Below are positions 13,645 through 24,985 of a stretch of 64,000 nucleotides of DNA, piece after piece. Within the stretch, counting starts at the first letter, position 1. Every line of letters begins with the position of its first letter. The notes below the pieces were generated by a model, which saw only the letters and a list, made by a program, of their open reading frames with translations, was not told the DNA's origin and did no database searches. The stretch is from Quillaja saponaria (taxonomy: Eukaryota; Streptophyta; Magnoliopsida; Fabales; Quillajaceae). A program made the position numbers and the translations under genes. The DNA is taken from assembly GCA_029379385.1 (NCBI GenBank), contig CM055617.1, forward strand, positions 1,240,001 to 1,304,000, written 5' to 3'.

Positions 13645-15034
13645 TTGAAGAAAATAGAACACAAGATTTTATATATTTAATTTCTGGATTATACACAAAC
13701 AACTATAAAATTCCAATGTAGGGTCTTTGGCTTTCTTTATCTCTTAGTTTTTCAGCTTTCGATTTTAGGAATTTTTTGTTTGTATAAGAGGATTAGAAAG
13801 GAAAATGATGAGTTGTTCATGTTCTTGTGGCTAGTGGTTTTCATTTGGGTGGATCTTTTGCCGTAGAATGGGTTTCTAAAGCCTATGGTATAAAATTTTC
13901 GCCAAAAAGATAAAAGACTCAAAAAATCGTTTATATAAAGGTAGAAATTTATGTCGCATGCCATGTGCAAAAGACAGACACCTAACTTGAACGTAGAAAA
14001 GGATGAATCTCCCATATACATCCATATTCAACTGCACTAGGAGCTACAGTCACTTCTTTCAATAAAAGGTAGCTAGAGTCAGCAACTGGATTCTGCCTAA
14101 CAAGTTGATATATACCCAGAACATGCATTCTGTTGCTCTAAATTTTCAGAATCAAGCCTACTTCAGCATGCAGTAATACTTTTCCAAATTATCATGTATA
14201 ATGGTACTGAAAGTATGGCACTACATCCCACATCATTTACTACCCCTTACTTTCTGTTACTCATAGTGAGAACAATTAAACTATCCTAAAAGAACCTCAT
14301 TTGGGACTTATAACCCCATTTTTTCTGCCTTAGATATTGCTAAGATTCAGACCCTTGAGTTGCCCTTCTGCTTGTATTGATGTCATAATCATTTACCTTC
14401 CACAATGTTTTGACAAAGAAAAAATCAAGAGCCTGTGCTGTGAGATAATTTATTTTTCTTACCCCGTGTTCCATGTTGTATATTATCAATATCAACCTAA
14501 TGTTTTGAACTGCTCAAACTGAAATAGTTGGCAATCATCATAGAATGACAAAGGGTTGTTGCTTGAATACATCAAGACTGCACCAATACTAACACAAAAC
14601 TACCACATCTAAACAATGTGGGATTTAACTCTCAACACATATACTCTAACACTCCCCTCAAGCTGGAGCATAAAATGCTCAAGCTTGTACAAATAGAACC
14701 CGAGTATCAAAACTCTCAACAGTCATTTCGTCAAGAGAAATACACCTTCATATATACAAACACATGCAGAAGCCTGGTTTGGGTGGGAGAAGATGTCAAT
14801 CTGATGAGTACAACTTGAAAATATTTTCTAAATTGCAGAAATGAAGTATAGCATACTTAACTTCTCCTAGTATTGCAAGTATAGAGAAAAAGGTGGTCAC
14901 AGTGATCCGGGTGCTTCGAGTACCATCTCAACTTCTGCATAAGAATCTGAAATTTTAGGTTCAGGAGATCAGAAGACTCACTTGATGTGCGTGGCTTCCC
15001 ATATATCTGTATTATCTAATGAGTTTGGCTTCCT
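13645..15034. other. Intergenic region between convergent HIPP and FKBP16-4 genes
   Basis: The HIPP and FKBP genes converge here, so both 3' UTRs fall in this stretch. I see no coding gene. The middle (about 14540-14860) resembles a retroelement remnant and is listed separately. Confidence 0.45.
14540..14860. mobile_element. Possible Ty1/copia retroelement remnant
   Basis: The block around 14610-14690 contains AATGTGGGATTTAACTCTC and then ACTCCCCTCAAGCTGGAGCA. Phrases of this kind recur in plant genomes near LTRs of copia elements. No open reading frame, intact LTR or target-site duplication is visible, so at most this is a short remnant. The call rests on pattern memory only. Confidence 0.3.
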
Positions 15035-17599
15035 TCACTTTCCATTGCCATTGTAACGACCAATAAATTTGATATCATACAAGAGAGTTGCATTGGCAGG
15101 TATATTGCAGTCACCTAAACAATCAAGAACACAGGTGTTAGCATCTTTAAAGAATTTGAAAGATGACTTACTGCATTTTCTTAGTATGGCCTTGAGTCCT
15201 TGACCAAGTGACCAAACAAACGCATGTCATATCACAATATGATGAAAGAACTCGTTGAATGCCTTCATTCCGCTCCTCCTTTTGACGAATAAAGGGGAAA
15301 GGGCTATAGCCTATAAGTAGGCTGTTTGCTATTATCCAGAGGAGTTCTTAGAAATTTTCAAATCCAATCCATATTATTCTTCTTTACTTTTTTTTTTCTT
15401 TTTTTTCCAAAGGCCCATATTAGTAAGAAGGAAGAGATGAAGAGAAAAAGTGCTTATTTAGCCAAAATGATCTCTCTCTGCTCTCACTACCCAAACATAT
15501 TGCAGATATTGTAAATATAAAATTTCTCAAATTTAAGACTTAATCTGAGAGTAAAAGTCAATGAACAAATTTCAAATGAATATAACCTGAAAAGCATCCT
15601 GCAGGTTCTGGGCCATATGCCAACGCTGGAGGAATCCTTAGTTGACGTTTCCCACCTGTTAAAAATTGGTATAGTGATCGTTCTTTTGGGCATGTGATAA
15701 CCAACACAAAACCAAAGATCTACTTAAGTTTAAATGTTTGGTCGAATTTCATACCTACTTGCATTGGAGGTACTCCTTCACCACCCAAAATTCCCTGATC
15801 TAATCCTCTTATGACCTGGACACAGAATTCATCATATGAAGTTGAATCAGCAGAAATATGTGAGAAGAATGAAACAGGGTTATCTTGCCTCCTATGTCTC
15901 TCAATCTCTTCCCCTTCCCCCAAGCTCCCATCCCCTTCTCAAAATTATTTCCTTTTCAGTTTTGGGGTTTATTATAAAGTCACAATACTATGTAAAACAA
16001 TGAAATTGTTTTCATGTCGTAATGCTATAATATACATTTCAAAGAATGAAGATGCCCATATCTAGGATCTGGTATCATAACATCCACAGAAAAACTTCCT
16101 CAACTGTCCTCGGATATTGAATAAGGACTAATGGTGTTATACATGGACCCAGACCATGGCCTCTCTGATGTGGTTGAGGTGTCATCTTGGGGTTGGCAAG
16201 GAGCGCAATAGATATGCTGCATAGATTAGTGGGCTGAGAGCCAGATTGTTCAGTACTATGGACAAAAGGGGAGAGCACACAAAAAATTGAAGGCAGGAAA
16301 TTTATCAATATCAAGTCGTATATTAGGAAAATAAAGGAATATCTTCGATATATATGAAGATCCAAGAAACCAAAGTTAGACCTCCAACCAACACATTCGA
16401 CTGAGGACTTTATGTTTCCGAATGCAAATTGATGAGTCAGGACTTGCAGTTCACCACTTTGGTATATTACAAAACTGAAAAAAAGCTTGAATCAAAACAA
16501 TATTGTTCCAAACCAGTACTTAACCTAGAGGACGACTTCTTACCTTGCCCACTCCAATGCGCATGGTAAGAGGTCTAGCACGTTTATAGCTGCTGTCAAA
16601 GACTGTCCCATCAGCAAATCTTGCAGTGTAGTGAACCTGTATCAAAGTTATATGTATTGGAATTGCAGAAACTAAGTAATTTGATAAGTAACCATATTGC
16701 TGCATGACATTTCGGTGGGGAAAAAAAACTTGTTCTGATCTAGAGTACAATTGTTTTGAGAAGCAGAATCAGTGGGTTCATATATTCATGATTTCTCTCT
16801 CTTATTTCTCAAGCATCACATACAGATACGACCACCACTAGCGTCCGTTTCTCATACACAGCGTGCTCTAAACCCAATAAGAGGAGAAGATTATGATTTT
16901 AGCTTAAAATAATCCAAATAATCTTAAAAATCTTTCACGGCAAGTACCCAAAATCTTAGGTTTCTAAAACATGTGAGCTCTCTTGAATTCACCAATTATA
17001 ACGAAAAAAGAAGAAATGCTTTTCCATAAAGTGCTAGCAAGAAATTTGATTCAATCGAATCCCATCTGACCCAGATAGAGAAGCATTAAGAGCCACAACT
17101 ACAGAGGAATAAAATGGTTGAAAATGTTGAAGATAGAACTGACATATAAATCAAGTAGCTTTGCATTGGAAAGGAAATCCATCAAATATTGCAACTCAAA
17201 TAGAATTTGAGAACTCACATTGATGAGTTCACCAAGAGGAGCTTCCTCACCGGACCCTACTGAAAGATCGCAGTAACCAAGCCCAGATTTAGCAAACTTG
17301 AGCTCACAAAAAGGCTCACCAACAGTGGCATAGTACTCTATTCTAGTTGCACTAGCATCGAAAGGCGTCAAAGCCAGAACTGAAGCTGCTAGAAGTCCAA
17401 TACCAATACCAATACCAATACCAAAAGCGCTCTTCTTAGTTGCAGACATGGAAGTCAAAGAAAGCTTCGAATTCACTGGTTTTGAATGAAAACAAGTAGA
17501 AGAAGTAGAATTGAATTTGGCGGTAAAACTTAATTTGGAATTGAAGGTGTAGAAGGCGTTGGTCTTTGGAATCGTAACGGCAAGAGGAGACACCGCCAT
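15035..17599 (-). CDS. FKBP16-4: FKBP-type peptidyl-prolyl isomerase, chloroplast thylakoid lumen (FKBP16-4)
   Basis: Five exons on the minus strand (17219-17599, 16544-16636, 15755-15815, 15587-15655, 15035-15114) join in phase to a 227-aa protein. The N-terminus is a bipartite targeting signal: a Ser/Thr-rich transit peptide, then a hydrophobic lumen-targeting stretch (GIGIGIGIGLLAASVLAL) ending near DASA. The FKBP domain runs from about residue 105 to the end and shows LINVHYTARFADGTVFDSS, VGKVIRGLDQGILGGEGVP and ALAYGPEPAGCF. The pocket tryptophan found in active FKBPs (GWDQG) is leucine here (GLDQG), as I recall for FKBP16-4, so isomerase activity is doubtful. Paired cysteines (FCEL, GYCDL, GCFSGDC) could form lumenal disulfides. 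The sequence matches FKBP16-4 (At3g10060 type) better than FKBP13. All introns are GT-AG. Confidence 0.93.
17397..17430. repeat. Hexanucleotide coding repeat in the FKBP16-4 targeting signal
   Basis: The unit ACCAAT (reading ATTGGT on the coding strand) is repeated in tandem and encodes the GIGIGIGIG run of the lumen-targeting hydrophobic stretch. Copy number changes would keep the frame and alter the length of the signal. Confidence 0.8.
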
Positions 17600-18626
17600 T
17601 TCTCTTCAGTCCCTGTTGGAGTTTGTGAAGGTTTTGTGTGGCACTGCCAACTGCTATAATGAGCTAGAATGGATATGAAGATGGGCCCACTTGGGAAAAT
17701 CAAATCCTTGCCTTTTTTTTTTCCAATATAGAAAATCCTGGTTGTGGAATATATATATAAAATAATTTTTATTCTTTTGCTAATGTACTAATATTTGAGA
17801 ATAATGTATTAATATTTAGTATACTTAAACAAATATTAATAAGTACCAGACCAAAAAAACAAAACACTAATAAGTAGAAGGAGGAAGAAATTTATGAAAA
17901 GTATTATACAGTCATGAACTAATTTAGAAAAGCTACTTACTTTCAGGCTGTTAAATTTGTGTTTATTATAGAAAAACGAACGTTAATGACTAGTTCGTTA
18001 AGATTAGAGAAACTAGTTATTAAATATTCGTTAAGAATTGTAGTTTTAATAAAAAAAAATTAATTGATAGTTATTTAGTTAAAACCGTTAAGATCTTATA
18101 TTTAATCTCGTGTTCACAAGACAAGAAATTATATTTAAAAAAAACATAAATATTTTCCTTTTTAATGCATTAATAACTATTTCGTTAAGATTAGATGAAC
18201 TAGTTATTAGATATATATTTGTTTCTAATTCCAATATATGCATAAATATATATAGAGAGAGTAATAGATAACATTAACATGATGGAAAGTGTACCCAAAT
18301 AAAAAGTACTGAGGGTTAAAAAACAAGAGGCAAAAGAAACTAGTCATGATGTCCACCAATACTAGACAGATATTAGTCAGAAACTCAGACTATAAACTCA
18401 AAATCATCCAAATTCAAAGTCTCTGCCAAAGCAATATCATCCGAATCAAATTCCCATTTGTTAATATTGTCATCCTCTTGTTTTCCATCTGCAGTGCCCA
18501 CAAGTGTTCCTTCTATTGCATTCATGTCCTGCTTCCATCAAACACATACAGAATTTGAGTTTGAAAAACTAAAATCTATTAATATGGAAGTTTCATTCAT
18601 TAATGCCCACACAAATTAAACAAAGT
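17600..18626. other. Intergenic region with a dispersed short repeat
   Basis: This stretch holds the FKBP16-4 promoter and the MADS 3' flank. I see no gene. TTCGTTAAGATTAGA followed closely by AACTAGTTATTA occurs near 17990-18022 and again near 18180-18212, so about 40 bp have been copied locally. Confidence 0.4.
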
Positions 18627-21435
18627 TTACATTGCTCGAACCTCATCCGTGAATAAGTTATCCAGAAAAAACAAGTCCTCAGGTGATTGTTCTGGTGGTG
18701 AATTCAGAGAACTAGTAGTTGGAGGCACTAACAGTAAATCACTTGCACGAGAACCGCCAAGTACGCCATTGTTATTGTTATTGTTGTCGTTGTTGTTGTA
18801 GACATGGACAGAGGCATTGGAGGCTGGAGTAAAAGATGGTCCAAATTCTAAATATGTTTGCCTGAAAGATATTTGGAGAGAAAATGTAAAGCAGGACAGA
18901 AAATTGGTCTGTAAAATATTAAAATTATGGACAGCTAGCTAGAGCTAATTATACCTCTGGACTTGGGGGTTTGGAGGTGGAGTGAAGCTTGGATTCTGAG
19001 CAGTGCTTGAATATTGATTGGTAAACCAGCTCTGCTGTAATGGGTTTGCATTAAATTGTGGTATACTTGGCACCAAGTTATATTGCTGCTGGTTAAAGTT
19101 GTTCTGTTTCAAATAATTAAGATCATTTAGTAAAGGGAACTAAGATGAAAAGTTGAATATTTGTTTGAAAATCTTTGAGACTGACCCAGTCATGGCCAAA
19201 AGTCTCTGTTGCAAATTGTTGAGCACCCTGTAGCAAAATATCATGAACTATAAAGTGAATAATGGAAAGTTACTGTATAAGAGTGTATGAAATACACAAT
19301 TTTCTTTAAGCAAATGATTACCTGCATTGCAGTGTGAGAATTAGAAGTGAATGGAATTGGGTTCACTGGATTAATGGAAGAGACACCTGCAGATTGGTGA
19401 AGATTGACAGGGAAGGAGCTTGGGTTTGGGTGGTTGTGTATGTAATTGCTGGAGGAGGCACCAGTTGCGCCACCAAAGGGAGCAGGTGGCAAATTGCCTT
19501 GCTTTTTTGCATGATCAGCTAGGAAATATGGAAGCAGGCTCTCTAGGCCCCGGGAGCTAATACAAAAGATAACACACATTTAATTATAAAACTTATTTTA
19601 TTTAATTTATTATCAGTGTATAAATATATATTAACCTGTATGGATTAATCCACGAATCACGTTGCATCATAAGGTTGGTAGAAGCATGACTCGACATCGA
19701 TTGCGACCCCCAATTCATGGCATTACCATTATAGTTGTATGAAATTGGATCATATGTTTGTGCATTCATTCCCATCTGACCAGGCCAGTCAAAATTTACA
19801 TCTTTCAAGTTGAATGTCTCTTGCTTACATAAACTTTCAAGAATTCGATGAACAAATCTATTTTTACACTGAAATGAGAATACTTCTATGTCACTCTCCA
19901 ATTCAAGTAAAACTGACCTGAGTATATGTGGATGATGAATTTCCTTGTAGCAGTGTCTCCTAAAAATAAATATGATTTTTTTATAATAAAAAAAATAAAG
20001 AAATAAAGAATTGATTAAACTAATTGAATAATTTAGTTAGGATTAATGTTGAATTTACCTTTCGGTCCATGACCTTTTGTAAAGTGTTTCTCAGATTCCT
20101 CTCGCACCATTGGAGTTGAGCAAGTGAGGGGTCATGTTCTGGATTTGGCTCGAAATCTCTTCAGAAAATTAATCCAACAATAATAAGAAATTAAATCACA
20201 CAAAAGTATGAAAGAAATTAATTAATGACAAAAGCATTTATTACATTTTAATTTTCAACCTTAATTAATTAATAATTACCTGAGATTAGCCTCGTGTATC
20301 TCTAACTCAAATGTAGACCTCTTAATTTTCAGCTCGGTTTGCTATTGAAGTATTGGAGGTGATGAAAAAAAATAAATCAAAATTAGTAAATATTTTCTTC
20401 ACTATGAAATTAATATATATTTATTCTCTCAAAAAAAATAAAAAAAACCGAAAAACTTACTTTGATTCTGAAAGCAAGTTGATCGCCAGTTGTAGCCAGA
20501 GATCAGAGGGAACATAAGGCAACAAAAAATAATTAAATAGAAGTTGTTGCAAAGCAACCAAAATTAAGTACTAATTAATGAATTTTTTTTAGTGAAAAAA
20601 AAAATACAATTAATTCAAGAGGGTGCTAGAAAACTTTTGTTTTTACAATGACTTTTTACAGAGTTTAAATACACAAAATATTTTATTTTTTGCACAGTAA
20701 TTCTTTACTAAGTGTGCAATTAATATTTGTGTTCATCAAAACAGATTGAGAGAGAAAGATACAAACTGATTATCGAGACAAAGCAATATGTACTCGTCAC
20801 TTTGAACGTGACCAAAATGCTGATCGAGTCTATACAGCAACTCCTGTGAGCAAATTAATAAATAATTATCTTAAAATTTTAATAATAAAAGTATAAATGT
20901 ATAATGAGCAAGGATCCATATAGAATTATACATACCTCAATGTTCTTCATGCCTCTAAATTAATCAAGCAGAAAATTCCATAGAAGATGATCCAATGCAT
21001 CACCCCATTTATATAAATTAGAAGCATGAATTAAATATAAAAGAAAAAAAATTCAAATATTTATAATAAAGACAAAATTAGTTTTATTGCATACTCATGT
21101 CTTTTCTGTGGTGGCAAGTCAATGTAACGTTTAACTACGTCTTCAATTCTGCTTGAGGAAAACAAAAAAAAGTCAAAATGCATGCAACTGTGTAAGATGA
21201 TCAAAATTAGAAGAAAAGGAATCAACCTTTCTCGGTTGCAATATTTGGTAAGACGACCGGAAGGTGAGAAAAGAACCAAAATGACATCTATATCACAAAG
21301 TATAGAGAGTTCACGGGCCTTCTTTATCAGACTGCTTCTTCGTTTTGAGAATATAACTTGACATTTGGTTCCAGGCTCTATTTTCTTTATTTCCAACCTT
21401 CTACGACCCCTATTTTTAGGTTTTTGAGTATTCAT
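18627..21435 (-). CDS. MIKC*-type MADS-box transcription factor (AGL66/AGL104-like)
   Basis: Thirteen exons on the minus strand sum to 487 aa: 21227-21435, 21095-21148, 20936-20954, 20767-20843, 20461-20467, 20280-20341, 20059-20158, 19918-19959, 19636-19868, 19322-19556, 19186-19227, 18955-19103, 18627-18861. The MADS domain (about residues 10-68) reads GRRRLEIKKIEPGTKCQVIF then SKRRSSLIKKARELSILCDI. The IEDVVKRYIDLP segment and the motif FEPNPEHDPSLAQLQWCERN are typical of the MIKC* (M-delta) class, which acts mainly in pollen. The MADS domain is divergent: extra residues MNTQKPKN precede it and G-T-K-C replaces the usual N-R-Q stretch. The C-terminal part is rich in Asn, Gln, Pro and Ser and includes NNNDNNNNNN. 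The 7-nt exon at 20461-20467 is my inference. The ATG at 21435 is the only one that opens the domain in frame. Confidence 0.85.
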
Positions 21436-22949
21436 CTGTGTCTGTGTCTTGAACAAAACACATGTCAGAAAACGGTAAAATTTACTTTTATTTTAAAATG
21501 AAAAATAAAATGATTTTTATTTTTCAAAAGATAATCATATAAACTCAATTTTTAAGAATTACCTGACTGTATGCTGCTCGAATTTGTGACAAAAAAGATT
21601 TCTCACTGGAATTTGAAGAACATGAAGTGATGAAGTGATGAAGGGATGAAGGGACGGAGGGTTAACTTCAATTTATATGAAGGCGTGGGATGGGAAGTTT
21701 GAGGTGAGTAAGGTTCCATGCAATGACACGTTGAATCAAATGCAATAGTACAAACAATTTGTCTGTCCAAGTGGGTATAGCTAGGGGTACTTTAGGAATT
21801 TGACTCATTTGGATGTTTCTACTAGTATAAGTGCACAAATATAAATATGAGCTGGAATTTTTTAATTATCCTGAGGATAGAAATTAGTCAATTACTCTCA
21901 GTAATTAAAGGTGAAATCAATTTTGCTAATGTGGCACAAGTTTCTTCAGATTTTTGAGGTCAAATATTCTGGATAAACTCAAGGAGTTTCCTTTTTTATT
22001 ATTATTGTTTTTTTTTTTGAAAAAGAAAAAAAAAGGGAAAGTGATTTCACTTTCACTGTGGTGTTCACAGTGAGTTGTGTTGGGGTGACACAATTGAGAG
22101 AAAATTATCATAAGAAATTAATTTTACAAGTATGCTTTTATCAATGATGATGATCATTTGTTCTACCCGAAGTATTTGTAAGATTTGAAAGATTACATCT
22201 CATAATTAATTGAAATGCCAACTATAGTAAGTGAAAAGAAATAAAATATTATTAATTTATAGTTTTTTTGGGTAAGTAATTATAGTTTTTTATTCTATCA
22301 CTTTCACTTCTTTCAAATAAAATATAACAATCAAAATATTTATTGTTACAAATAATATTATTGCAACTATCACAAGATGTTGGCCTGACAATAAATTATT
22401 ATGTTTTATTGACTTCTTTAACTTGAATCTTTGTGAAGAAAATTATAAAGTTAAATATTATAAATTGTCAAAGTTTTGACATAGATAGTTTGGTTTTGGC
22501 CATATCAAAAAGTGACTAGTCAAAATACGTGTAAGAAATTAATTAAGCAGCATATATTAACATTTGAGAAAAAATTAAGTTAAGTTTCTAACTAAAATTT
22601 TAACTTATTTAATCGATTTTTTTCTTTTTTTCTGTTAGCACAAACACAAGGTTAACTTACACTTTTAACGTAATTAATCGATTCATGACAGAATCAACAA
22701 ATTAATTATGTGAATACATTTAGTTTCTAAATTAAGATTTCAACGTATCCAACTATTGTCTTATTTTCATTAATAAAGACAACGGTCATATGACGACAAA
22801 AAAAAAAGAAAAAAAAAAGAGTTAAATATTATAAGACAAAATCTTCTTGAACGTATTCAACTGTTCGTTCTTTTTTAGTTGAAAAAAAACCAAATTTAAC
22901 TTATTGAATGTATTTAATTGATTAATGATTGGGAACAGAAAAATAAATA

Positions 22950-23570
22950 AATCAAAATGCATGCAACTGTGTAAGATGGTCAAAATTAGAGGAAAATGAA
23001 TCGACATATTTTGGTTGCAAAATTTGATAAGGCGGCCAGAAGGTGAGAAGAAAACCAAAACGACTATATCTACATCACAAAATATAGAGAGCTCACTAGC
23101 CTTCTTTGTCAGTTTTTTCGCTTTGAGAATGTAACTTGACATTTGGTTCCAGGTCTATTTTCCTTATCTTCAACCTCCTACGATCCATTTTTTTAGATTT
23201 TTGGATACTTATGCATCTATGTTTGCATCTGAGTAAGACCCATGTCAGAAAATAATGAAATCTAATATATTTTTATCTTGAAAAGAAGAAAAAAAAAAAC
23301 AAATTTTTTCAAAAAATAATCTTATAAACTAAATTTTTTAAAACTTACATGACTGTTGCTGCTCGAATTTAATACCTAAAAGGATTTCTCACTGAAATTT
23401 GAAGAATATGATGTGATGAAGGGTTGGAGGGTCATCTTTAATTTTATATAAAGGCGTGGGAGGGAAAGTTTGTGAGGTGAGTATAATAGGGGTATTTTAT
23501 AAATTTGACTTATTGGATGTTTCTACTAGTATAGTCAGCTGGAATTTGTTAATTATTTGATATATAAATA
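22950..23570 (-). pseudogene. Truncated MADS-box copy: promoter plus exon 1, frameshifted
   Basis: This is a diverged copy of 21150-21880, covering the end of intron 1, the MADS exon and about 400 bp of upstream DNA. The exon-1 equivalent lies near 23007-23211. Shared landmarks include TGCATGCAACTGTGTAAGATG, shortened here to TGCATGCAACTGTG, then ACATTTGGTTCCAGG, and upstream TTTCTCACTG, AAGGCGTGGGA and GGATGTTTCTACTAGTATA. The reading frame is broken by a 1-bp deletion (AGGTCTATT against AGGCTCTATT) and a 4-bp deletion beside the SKRRSS region. A residual open frame still shows KKASELSIFCDVDI and SPSGRLIKFCNQN. The start codon position is altered. No exons 2-13 follow, so it cannot encode a full MIKC* protein. 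Confidence 0.85.
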
Positions 23571-23576
23571 TAAAAC

Positions 23577-23935
23577 TTCAATTCTGTTTGAGAACAAAAT
23601 AAAAAAAGGTCAAAAAGTGCATGCAACTGTGTCAAAATTAGAGCAAAATGAATCCATCTGTTTCAGTTATAAAATTTGGTGAAGTGATCAGAAGGAGATA
23701 ATAGAACCAAAATTATATCTGTATCGCAAAATACAGAAAGTTCACCAGGCTTCTTTATCAGATTACTTCTTCTATTTGAGAATGTAACTTGACATTTGAT
23801 TTCATGTTCTATTTTCTTTATATCCAACCTCCTACGAGCAATTTTTTTAGAATTTTGAGTACTAATATGTGTCTGTGTCTAAAGTAAGATACATGTCAAA
23901 AACCAATAAAATCTAATATACTCATAATCTTTAAA
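23577..23935 (-). pseudogene. Second truncated MADS-box copy, more decayed
   Basis: This second copy begins directly beside the first, at a sequence matching the start of MADS exon 2 (ACTTCAATTCTG), and runs through the intron and exon-1 equivalent (about 23660-23870). Landmarks are TGCATGCAACTGTG, AGGCTTCTTTATCAGA and GTAACTTGACATTTG. Several substitutions and small indels remove the frame. The upstream promoter part is missing or replaced by an A-rich run, so this copy is shorter than the first. Confidence 0.8.
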
Positions 23936-24893
23936 AAAAAAAAAAAAAAAATTTCTTTAACATATTCAACTAATCGTTGTTTTTCTATTGGCACATAAAC
24001 AAAGTGAAGATACAATTTTAATATATTTAATTGATTCATGACAGAAATGACAAAACATGGACAAATTTATGTGACTACGTTTAGTTTCTAATTAAGATTT
24101 TAACGTATCCAATTATTCTAATTTCAATGAGGATAACACAAATATGATGATTATGCAAGATGGTTTGATGATCTCAAGGGAAGAATGATTTGTGGTTAGT
24201 TTTATTGAATCAGACTCAAAAGTCTTAGTGGATATATATGCTATAAACAACAACAAGAAAGTTCCATGAAAAATCTATGATATGGTACAACACATTAAAA
24301 TCATGTTCTTGTTAAAACACAAGTAACACACATTTGCAGGCCGGAAAGAACTACCTTATAGATAGGCTAGCCCATATGCTCACATTCATGGAGAACAATG
24401 TCGTTTTATTCTCATTTCATTCTAAATTTTTGCAATCCATATTTACGTTCATGGTCGGGCAATTTAATTTTTTTTAGTAAAAGAAAAGTCTCCCTGATTT
24501 ACATATTCTAAGTAATGGATTGAAAAAAGGAAAAAAAAAAATCTATAACTTTTGGGTCCGCTACAATTTAAATTCCCCTAAATCCCCTGTAATTTTTTTT
24601 TTTAATCTATTAAAATATATTGAAGACAGCACAATATTAATGACATTCATTTTAACATTATATTAATAATGTCAAAATACCAATTTTTTGTAGTAAAATA
24701 AATACCCTCTTAATCTCTTATGTATACTTCTTTTAACTTGATTGATAAATCATGGCCCTCGAATTCAAGGCTCCAAGTAGCCGTCCGATATTCAATCCGT
24801 TTCCCGCCAAAAGTAAACAGATTCAAGAACTTTCTAACAACCACGCGCGCCGTAACCAACTCTCTAACCGCTTTCTCACTCCACAGCTTTGTG

Positions 24894-24900
24894 TATAAAA
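24894..24900 (+). promoter_or_regulatory. TATA box of the FLA21-like gene
   Basis: TATAAAA lies 86 bases before the ATG at 24986. This leaves a plausible transcription start near 24925-24930 and a 5' UTR of about 55-60 nt. Confidence 0.6.
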
Positions 24901-24985
24901 TCGCTAGATTCCCAAACTCTTTCGCTCACTTGCATTTTTTTCTGAAAATTGAAACCCTTGCCTCTTGGCCCTCTCTCTTACCGCC

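Larger units (their letters stand above)
21436..24985. other. MADS promoter region and duplicated decayed units
   Basis: Besides the MADS promoter this 3.5-kb stretch contains two degenerate copies of the MADS promoter/exon-1 unit (listed separately). Spacer sequence is also duplicated: 22565-22800 resembles 23950-24140, both containing AACGTATCCAA and TTTAGTTTCTAA. The last 400 bp hold the promoter of the FLA gene. No other gene was seen. Confidence 0.6.

Noticed and set aside
18627..21435. Orthology of the MADS gene to FLC
   Set aside because: The gene has 13 exons and the MIKC*-specific region; FLC has the MIKC-c structure and a different K box.
24965..24985. Earlier non-ATG start for the FLA protein
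   Set aside because: Upstream codons lack an ATG; the ATG at 24986 has a good context and starts the signal peptide.
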